Made by a program: the position numbers and the translations under genes | Notes under the pieces: model-generated | The model's input: the letters and a program-made list of their open reading frames with translations, nothing else | Databases searched by the model: none | Told to the model about the DNA's origin: nothing | Assembly: GCA_000434215.1 (NCBI GenBank) | Contig: HF999746.1 | Location: 131,655 to 145,713, forward strand | DNA length: 14,059 nt | Direction of reading: 5' to 3' | Source: Bacteroides sp. CAG:144 | GTDB lineage: Bacteria > Bacteroidota > Bacteroidia > Bacteroidales > UBA11471 | Shown here: piece after piece, positions 1 through 4,715 of the stretch | How the letters are laid out: every line of letters starts with the position of its first letter | Position numbering within the stretch: the first letter of the stretch is position 1

Positions 1-458
1 ACCACAGCCGCCGTGAGCGAGGGGATACCTCCGACGGCTTGCGTTACCTCCATGGCAATAGGGGTGGTTACCGACTTGGAGGCCAGCGATACGATGACTT
101 CTTGCGTGGCCCCTAAAAGTTTGGCTACCCCGACGACCGAAACGATTCCTACCAGACAACCGACCAATTGCGACACGATGATGGGCAGAAGCTGTTTCTT
201 GATGGTTTCGAGTTGCAGATAAAGAGGCACGCCGAGTGCTACCACTGCCGGTTTGAGCCAGAACTCGATAAGGTAGCCACCTTCTTCATACGTTTCATAA
301 CTGATGCCTGTAAATTGCAGGAAAACGATAAGCAGGGCAATCGTAACCAATATAGGATTCAGTAGGATAAAACCCGTTTTTTTCTGTAATTCTTTCGCCC
401 CGAAAAAAAATGCGAATGTAAGTGCCAACAGAAAAAATTTATTTTCTAAGAAGTCCAT
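1..458 (-). CDS. lrgB: LrgB/CidB family membrane protein, C-terminal part cut by window edge
   Basis: Reading the reverse strand from the ATG at 458 gives an open frame of 152 codons that runs off the left edge without a stop, so the C-terminal third or so is missing. The protein begins MDFLENKFFLLALTFAF and is hydrophobic throughout, with several membrane segments. It contains the LrgB signature SKSVTTPIAMEV at about residues 126-137, near the cut end. LrgB proteins are inner-membrane partners of LrgA. In Firmicutes the pair is linked to murein hydrolase control and to pyruvate or other small-acid transport; the role in Bacteroidetes is not settled. The start lies inside the end of the upstream lrgA (20-nt overlap), so the two are translationally coupled. 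The family call is firm; the physiological role is inferred. Confidence 0.9.
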   Translation of the reverse strand, partial: MDFLENKFFLLALTFAFFFGAKELQKKTGFILLNPILVTIALLIVFLQFTGISYETYEEGGYLIEFWLKPAVVALGVPLYLQLETIKKQLLPIIVSQLVGCLVGIVSVVGVAKLLGATQEVIVSLASKSVTTPIAMEVTQAVGGIPSLTAAV

Positions 459-792
459 TTGTCTTACGTGTTAACTGGTGAGACCATCCGGTAACGACCA
501 ATACCAATACGGTGCTGACGACTGTCGCGATAACGATGGGCCAAAATTGTGCGGTTATCACATCGAAGTAGAGCATGAGTGCCACTCCGGGTGGAACAAA
601 AAAGAATCCCAAATTGGCAACCAGAAAGTCGGAAAGGCCGCGTACCCAATGCAACTTTATCCAACCTAATTTGAGGAACAGCGTGAGCAGTAACATTCCT
701 ATGATGCTCGACGGGAGTTTTACGCCGGTAAGATACACGACAAGCTCGCCTAAGGCCAAGCAACCGAACAAGATAGCACATTGTCTTACCAT
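439..792 (-). CDS. lrgA: LrgA/CidA family membrane protein
   Basis: 117 residues, the normal length for the LrgA/CidA (holin-like) family, with about four hydrophobic membrane segments. Family marks visible are LGELVVYLTGVKLPSSIIGM near residues 15-34, where LPxxIIGM is the classic LrgA motif, and FFFVPPGVALM near 63-73, which matches the conserved FVPxGVGLM region. The short C-terminus is basic and cytosolic in type. The gene precedes lrgB and overlaps it by 20 nt, the usual lrgAB order. A TAnnTTTG promoter element sits about 30 nt upstream of the start. No LytSR-type regulator is seen in the window. By family knowledge the pair forms a membrane transport or holin-like complex; the substrate here is unknown. 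Confidence 0.9.
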   Translation of the reverse strand: MVRQCAILFGCLALGELVVYLTGVKLPSSIIGMLLLTLFLKLGWIKLHWVRGLSDFLVANLGFFFVPPGVALMLYFDVITAQFWPIVIATVVSTVLVLVVTGWSHQLTRKTNGLLRK

Positions 793-820
793 ATTCCGAA
801 CCCTATTGAAAAATTCGGCG

Positions 821-828
821 CAAAGGTA
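821..828 (-). promoter_or_regulatory. Candidate -7 promoter element for lrgAB
   Basis: Read on the minus strand this is TACCTTTG, a full match to the Bacteroidetes -7 consensus TAnnTTTG. It lies 28 nt upstream of the lrgA ATG, giving a leader of about 20 nt. No clear TTTG is seen at -33, only an AT-rich stretch, so the call rests on the -7 element and its position. Confidence 0.5.
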
Positions 829-1080
829 CGAATAAGCTTTTTTATTATATTCGATAGAATGGTATTTTTTTGGTATGTCTTTTCAGATACTTATTCTATC
901 CGTTTTTGCGGGTAAGACAATCATGTATGTAAACGATTGCTTTATAATCCATATATGAGAGACGATGTATATCAGGACATTCTCGTAAAAATTTTAAGAC
1001 GTAAACGCTGTAATCGGGATAGAAAGACTTTAAGGACAATTTAAAAGCCTGTTTTATTAGCGAATTAGGTTGTTTTTCTC

Positions 1081-1088
1081 TATTTTTG
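1081..1088 (+). promoter_or_regulatory. Candidate -7 promoter element for the 5AR-5BR-SMR operon
   Basis: TATTTTTG matches TAnnTTTG. The -33 region is weak (TTAG at 1057-1060, spacer 20 nt). Transcription would start near 1095, which places the possible TTG start at 1070 outside the transcript and favours the ATG at 1151 as the true start of the reductase gene. Confidence 0.4.
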
Positions 1089-1150
1089 TTTGTTATGATT
1101 TTGATTATTTAAAACGTAACAAGTTGAATATAAATTTTATATACTGCGAT

Positions 1151-1924
1151 ATGATAGAAATTTCACCTCGGTGTTTCGATATATTCTTGCTGATAATGAG
1201 TGGTATTGCCGCAATCGTATTCGTTGTACTCTATTTCTTGAAAGCGGGTTACGGCATTTTTCGGAGTAATCGATGGGGTGTTGCCATTGATAACAAAATC
1301 GCTTGGGCGTTGATGGAAGCTCCGGTTTTTATCGTTATGACTATGCTTTGGTGGAACTCCGAGAGGCAATTTGAAACCGTTCCTTTGGTCATATTCATTT
1401 TCTTTCAGTTGCATTATTTCCAGCGATCATTCATTTTCCCTTTTCTTATGAAAGGAAAGAGCCGTATGCCTGTAACGGTCATGCTTATGGGTGTTGTCTT
1501 CAATATTCTGAACGGATTCATACAAGGTGAATGGCTTTTTTACCTCGCGCCTGACAACCGTTATACGGTGTCGTGGCTCACAACCCCGCAGTTTATAATC
1601 GGTACCCTTGTTTTTTTTACGGGAATGGCGATAAATTTGCATTCCGACAATGTCATACGCCATCTGAGAAAACCCGGAGATACTCGTCATTATCTGCCCG
1701 ACAAGGGGTTGTATTCTCGGGTAACTTCGGCCAATTATTTCGGAGAAATTGTCGAATGGACAGGATTTGCCATTCTTACTTGGTCGGCTGCCGGTGTCGT
1801 GTTTGCTTGGTGGACATTTGCCAATCTTGTGCCGCGTGCCGATGCCATATACCACCGTTACCGGGACGAGTTCGGAGAACAACGTATGGGTCGCCGTAAA
1901 CGCATCTTTCCGTATATCTATTGA
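1151..1924 (+). CDS. SRD5A-like 3-oxo-5-alpha-steroid 4-dehydrogenase (steroid 5-alpha-reductase)
   Basis: 257 residues and highly hydrophobic, matching the size and layout (about seven membrane helices) of the steroid 5-alpha-reductase family, which reduces the 4,5 double bond of 3-oxo-delta4 steroids using NADPH. The C-terminal third is very close to the eukaryotic SRD5A signature: HSDN near 164-167, RKPGDTRHYLP at 173-183, and VTSANYFGEIVEWTGFA at 191-207, where the conserved NYFGE contributes to the nucleotide site. Glu56 (in MEAP) and Tyr89 (in LHYFQR) fit the catalytic Glu/Tyr pair known from human SRD5A2. The ATG at 1151 was chosen because an in-frame TTG at 1070 lies before the likely promoter. 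A flavin reductase follows 20 nt downstream. In gut Bacteroidetes such 5AR genes act on 3-oxo bile acids to give allo products. The family call is firm; the bile-acid substrate is inferred. Confidence 0.9.
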   Translation: MIEISPRCFDIFLLIMSGIAAIVFVVLYFLKAGYGIFRSNRWGVAIDNKIAWALMEAPVFIVMTMLWWNSERQFETVPLVIFIFFQLHYFQRSFIFPFLMKGKSRMPVTVMLMGVVFNILNGFIQGEWLFYLAPDNRYTVSWLTTPQFIIGTLVFFTGMAINLHSDNVIRHLRKPGDTRHYLPDKGLYSRVTSANYFGEIVEWTGFAILTWSAAGVVFAWWTFANLVPRADAIYHRYRDEFGEQRMGRRKRIFPYIY

Positions 1925-1944
1925 CAACAAACATATATCACATC

Positions 1945-3162
1945 ATGGAATCGAAACTCTTCACACCTGTTACCATAGGCCCGCTCACCCTGCGTAACCG
2001 TACCATACGCTCGGCCGCCTTCGAAAGTATGTGTCCCGGAAATAAACCGTCGAAAATGTTGCACGACTACCACAAGTCTGTCGCCGACGGCGGTGTAGGC
2101 ATGACAACAATCGCTTATGCGGCGGTATGCCAAAGCGGACTGTCGTTTGACCGTCAGCTATGGATGCGTCCCGAAATCATTCCCGGACTGAAAGAAATCA
2201 CCGATGACATACATCGTTCTGGTGCAGCAGCTTCGATACAACTGGGACATTGCGGCAATATGTCGCACAAGAAGATATGCGGTGTAACACCTATCTCCGC
2301 ATCGACGGGCTTCAATCTCTATTCGCCCACATTCGTGCGCGGCATGCGCAAATCGGAATTACCCGAAATGGCCAAAAACTTCGGCCGGGCTGTAAATTTG
2401 GCGCGTGAAGCCGGATTTGACGCCGTGGAGATACATGCGGGACACGGCTACCTCATCAGTCAGTTCCTCTCGCCTTATACCAACCACCGCAAAGATGAAT
2501 ACGGAGGTTCGCTCGAAAACCGTATGCGATTCATGGATATGTGTATGGAAGAAGTGATGAAGGCTGCCGGAAATGATCTGGCCGTCTTCGTAAAGATGAA
2601 TATGCGGGACGGATTCAAAGGAGGTATGGAGATAGACGAAACCATGCAGGTGGCCAAACGTCTCGAACAATCGGGTGTACACGCGCTTGTTTTGAGCGGA
2701 GGTTTTGTGAGCAAAGCTCCCATGTATGTGATGCGGGGTGCTATGCCCATCAAGACGATGACCCATTACATGGATTGTTGGTGGTTGAAGTATGGAGTAA
2801 AAATGTTTGGGCACATGATGATACCGTCCGAACCTTTCAAAGAGGCCTATTTCCTCGATGATGCCCTGAGATTCAGAAAAGAATTGCAAATACCTCTGGT
2901 ATATGTCGGTGGGCTTGTCTCTCGAAAAAAAATCGACGAAGTGCTCGATAACGGTTTCGAATGTGTACAGATGGGCCGGGCATTGCTCAATGAACCCGAT
3001 TTTGTGAATCGTATGGCCCGGGAAGAAAACGCTTGTAATACCTGTGGGCATAGCAACTACTGCATAGGGCGTATGTACACTCTCGAAATGGCTTGCCATC
3101 ACAAGATAGACGGACTGCCCGCTTGCCTGAAAAAAGAAATTGAAAAGCTCGAATTCAAATAA
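1945..3162 (+). CDS. Old-yellow-enzyme/BaiCD-type NADH:flavin oxidoreductase, candidate steroid 5-beta-reductase
   Basis: 405 residues. A TIM-barrel FMN enzyme of the old yellow enzyme family: QLGH at 99-102, the catalytic motif EIHAGHGYL at 162-170, YGGSLENR at 186-193, and phosphate-binding GG at 322-323 with MGRALL at 343-348. The C-terminus carries a cysteine set, C364-x2-C367-x5-C373-x10-C384, resembling the 4Fe-4S site of 2,4-dienoyl-CoA reductase and BaiCD although the spacing differs. The protein stops soon after this set, so it lacks the FAD/NAD(P)-binding half of full-length BaiCD (about 640 residues); electrons must come directly from NAD(P)H or from a partner. The ATG at 1945 was preferred to a TTG at 1921 that overlaps the upstream stop codon. 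Its place next to 5AR, 20 nt downstream, matches the 5BR of Bacteroidetes bile-acid clusters. Family certain; substrate and stereochemistry inferred. Confidence 0.87.
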   Translation: MESKLFTPVTIGPLTLRNRTIRSAAFESMCPGNKPSKMLHDYHKSVADGGVGMTTIAYAAVCQSGLSFDRQLWMRPEIIPGLKEITDDIHRSGAAASIQLGHCGNMSHKKICGVTPISASTGFNLYSPTFVRGMRKSELPEMAKNFGRAVNLAREAGFDAVEIHAGHGYLISQFLSPYTNHRKDEYGGSLENRMRFMDMCMEEVMKAAGNDLAVFVKMNMRDGFKGGMEIDETMQVAKRLEQSGVHALVLSGGFVSKAPMYVMRGAMPIKTMTHYMDCWWLKYGVKMFGHMMIPSEPFKEAYFLDDALRFRKELQIPLVYVGGLVSRKKIDEVLDNGFECVQMGRALLNEPDFVNRMAREENACNTCGHSNYCIGRMYTLEMACHHKIDGLPACLKKEIEKLEFK

Positions 3163-3174
3163 TATCCCTATATT

Positions 3175-3197
3175 ATATAAGAAACAGATTCTTATAT
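3175..3197 (+). promoter_or_regulatory. AT-rich hairpin just before the SMR transporter gene
   Basis: ATATAAGAA at 3175-3183 and TTCTTATAT at 3189-3197 form a perfect 9-bp stem with a 5-nt loop. It overlaps the first possible ATG of the transporter gene (3196) and has no T-run after it, so it is not a standard terminator. It could be a binding palindrome, an RNA processing site or a translation-control element. Confidence 0.4.
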
Positions 3198-3213
3198 GGT
3201 CAACCCTGAATAT

Positions 3214-3534
3214 ATGAACTGGATTGTTTTAGTCATAGCCGGATTCTTTGAAGCCGGTTTTGCCTTTTGTTTGGGAAAAATGAAAGGACTCTCGGGCATA
3301 GAGTACTACCTTTGGGGAGTCGGATTCCTTATTTGTCTGGCCATCAGCATGGTATTGCTGGCCAAAGCGGTACATACGATACCTATTGGTACGGCCTATC
3401 CCGTGTGGACAGGTATAGGTGCGGTAAGTACGGTGGTATTGGGTATTATTTTCTTTCATGAACCGATCTCTTTCGCTCGAATATTTTTCGTTACTACGCT
3501 GATTGCATCGATAGTCGGTTTGAAAATGGTTTAA
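3214..3534 (+). CDS. SMR family small multidrug/guanidinium-type efflux protein (SugE/Gdx-like)
   Basis: 106 residues from the ATG at 3214, four membrane helices, typical of the small multidrug resistance family, whose members work as dual-topology dimers exchanging cations for protons. The essential glutamate is Glu13 (in AGFFEAG), the same position as in Gdx/SugE, and IPIGTAYPVWTGIGAV at 56-71 is the hallmark of the Gdx/SugE branch. This agreement is why 3214 is chosen over the in-frame ATG at 3196, which is also buried in a hairpin. Position 16, a tryptophan in typical Gdx proteins, is Phe here, and TAYAVW reads TAYPVW, so guanidinium may not be the substrate. The gene lies 51 nt after the flavin reductase on the same strand, probably in one operon with 5AR and 5BR. 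Any link to bile-acid tolerance is inference from position. Confidence 0.85.
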   Translation: MNWIVLVIAGFFEAGFAFCLGKMKGLSGIEYYLWGVGFLICLAISMVLLAKAVHTIPIGTAYPVWTGIGAVSTVVLGIIFFHEPISFARIFFVTTLIASIVGLKMV

Positions 3535-3603
3535 ATTCCTCTATAAGAACGGAGAACGGATATTTGAAAACCGTCATATCGCTCCAACCGACCGGTGGCA
3601 TCA

Positions 3604-3627
3604 GGGCGATACATTTTCATATCGCCC
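3604..3627 (+). terminator. Hairpin in the SMR-SDR gap (possible terminator)
   Basis: GGGCGATA at 3604-3611 and TATCGCCC at 3620-3627 make a perfect 8-bp stem with an 8-nt loop. A T-rich stretch begins about 10 nt later, which is distant for an efficient intrinsic terminator. Confidence 0.4.
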
Positions 3628-3672
3628 GACGAGGATATTTTGTTTTTGTCAAATTTTGTGCCGGAATATCTT

Positions 3673-3716
3673 CGGGGAAAGAAAACACCGCTATTTCTTT
3701 TCCCGGAGATTTTTTT
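3673..3716 (+). terminator. Intrinsic terminator candidate for the 5AR-5BR-SMR operon
   Basis: CGGGGAAAGAAA at 3673-3684 pairs with TTTCTTTTCCCG at 3694-3705 (12 bp including one G-T pair, 9-nt loop). Seven T residues follow at 3710-3716, four bases after the stem. This is the best terminator candidate in the gap. Confidence 0.55.
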
Positions 3717-3725
3717 ATATCTTTG
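3694..3725 (+). promoter_or_regulatory. Candidate promoter P1 for SDR-DPP7
   Basis: TTTC at 3694-3697, a 20-nt spacer and TATCTTTG at 3718-3725, which fully matches the -7 consensus. It would start transcription near 3732 and give a leader of about 87 nt containing the 3751-3787 hairpin. Its -33 box lies in the right arm of the preceding terminator stem. Confidence 0.5.
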
Positions 3726-3750
3726 TACCGATATAGGAGAAGGAAAAAAG

Positions 3751-3787
3751 GAGAAATAAAAAGCGCGTATAGCCGCTTTTATTTCTC
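3751..3787 (+). terminator. Terminator-like or attenuator hairpin in the SDR leader
   Basis: GAGAAATAAAAAGCG at 3751-3765 pairs with CGCTTTTATTTCTC at 3774-3787, a 14-bp stem with one bulged A and an 8-nt loop. The A-rich left and T-rich right arms resemble the bidirectional terminator at 7978-8015, and the two share AAATAAAAAGCGC. Because it lies between promoter candidate P1 and the SDR start, it could attenuate transcription. Confidence 0.5.
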
Positions 3788-3794
3788 GTATGTG

Positions 3795-3802
3795 TAAATT
3801 TG
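3795..3802 (+). promoter_or_regulatory. Candidate -7 element P2 for SDR
   Basis: TAAATTTG matches TAnnTTTG and lies 16 nt before the SDR ATG, which would give a very short leader that bypasses the 3751-3787 hairpin. No TTTG is seen at the expected -33 distance. Confidence 0.35.
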
Positions 3803-3818
3803 CGCATTTTGTTTTCCC

Positions 3819-4688
3819 ATGACGAAACATACGCCCACAAAGAGAAATTTAGCGGTTATCACAGGAGCCGACGGCGGAATGGGTAGGGAAATAACCCTTG
3901 CAGTAGCTGCAAAAGGTTATACCGTTGTCATGGTCTGTCAAAATGAGGAGAAAGCAGAACCGAAACGTCGGGAAATCGTCGCCTGTACAGGAAACAAATC
4001 CGTAGAAATCATGACGGCCGACTTCTGCTCTTTGGCATCGGTGGGACGGTTGGCCGATAGGCTTTTACAGCGTAATGAGCCCATCGATCTGCTCATGAAC
4101 AATGCCGGTACGCTCGACCCGCGACACATCGAGACGGTCGACGGGCTGGCCCGTACTACGAGCGTCAACTATGTCGCTCCGTACCTGCTTACTCGCAAGT
4201 TGCTCCCTCTTATGCACAGCGGTAGCCGCATTGTGAACATGGTGTCGTGCACCTATGCCATCGGGAAAATCACTTTGCCCGAATTTTTTACCCGGGGACG
4301 CAAAGGAGGTTTTTGGCGTATTCCTATATATGGCAATACTAAACTTGCCTTGACTCTTTTTACCCTTGAACTGGCCGACCGGGTAAGAAACCGGGGCATT
4401 ACCGTAAATGCGGCCGACCCGGGCATCGTATCGACCAATATTATAAAAATGTACAATCCTGTCATCGACATATTGTGCGACCTGTTTTTCCGGCCGTTTA
4501 TCCGCACGCCGCGACAGGGGGCCGCAACAGCCATAAATCTGTTGCTCGACACCGATGCCGACGGGCGTTCGGGTACATTCAACGCCGGTTGTCGGGTAAA
4601 GCCGCTCTCTCCCAAATACACCGAACATCCTATGCGTAAAATACTCTGGGACGAAACCGAAAAAATCGTAAAGAAATATCTGATATAA
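3819..4688 (+). CDS. Short-chain dehydrogenase/reductase, candidate 3-beta-hydroxysteroid dehydrogenase
   Basis: 289 residues, a classical SDR of the retinol-dehydrogenase-like branch. Visible motifs are the Rossmann glycine motif TGADGGMG at 15-22, NNAG at 94-97, Ser143 in NMVSC, the catalytic pair Tyr171 and Lys175 (YGNTK), and the DPG turn at 200-202. These support NAD(P)-dependent oxidation or reduction of an alcohol/ketone. A tail of about 40 residues after the core may form part of the substrate pocket. The position that is often Arg in NADP-preferring relatives is Gln41 here, so cofactor choice is open. Together with the 5AR and 5BR genes upstream it completes the reductase set described for bile-acid allo/isoallo conversion in gut Bacteroidetes, where an SDR acts at C3. 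The 284-nt gap with its own promoters suggests separate control. SDR family certain; steroid role inferred from neighbours. Confidence 0.85.
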   Translation: MTKHTPTKRNLAVITGADGGMGREITLAVAAKGYTVVMVCQNEEKAEPKRREIVACTGNKSVEIMTADFCSLASVGRLADRLLQRNEPIDLLMNNAGTLDPRHIETVDGLARTTSVNYVAPYLLTRKLLPLMHSGSRIVNMVSCTYAIGKITLPEFFTRGRKGGFWRIPIYGNTKLALTLFTLELADRVRNRGITVNAADPGIVSTNIIKMYNPVIDILCDLFFRPFIRTPRQGAATAINLLLDTDADGRSGTFNAGCRVKPLSPKYTEHPMRKILWDETEKIVKKYLI

Positions 4689-4715
4689 CAACAAAACATA
4701 CTAAAAACGAACCTT

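Larger units (their letters stand above)
793..1150. other. Divergent intergenic region between lrgAB and the 5-alpha-reductase cluster
   Basis: This 358-bp AT-rich region has no credible gene. It holds outward-facing promoter elements at both ends (821-828 minus, 1081-1088 plus). An 8-bp inverted repeat, GATAGAAT at 853-860 and ATTCTATC at 893-900, is separated by 32 nt, and a related GATAGAAA lies at 1018-1025. These repeated half-sites are candidates for regulator binding, but no known operator is recognised. Confidence 0.5.

Noticed and set aside
1070..1150. N-terminal extension of the 5-alpha-reductase from a TTG codon
   Set aside because: It overlaps the likely -7 element at 1081-1088 and adds 27 residues (ending NFIYCD) with no family match; the ATG at 1151 fits the family length.
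2359..3102. Long open frame antisense to the flavin reductase
   Set aside because: It mirrors codon bias of the sense gene, shows no recognisable motif, and has no promoter or spacing that fits a gene.
3163..3213. Guanidine riboswitch ahead of the SMR gene
   Set aside because: Only 51 nt are available; the AT-rich hairpin there lacks guanidine-riboswitch loop motifs (for example ACGR loops).
3564..3797. Possible small protein in the SMR-SDR gap
   Set aside because: The frame runs through three hairpins and promoter elements and its translation has no family features.
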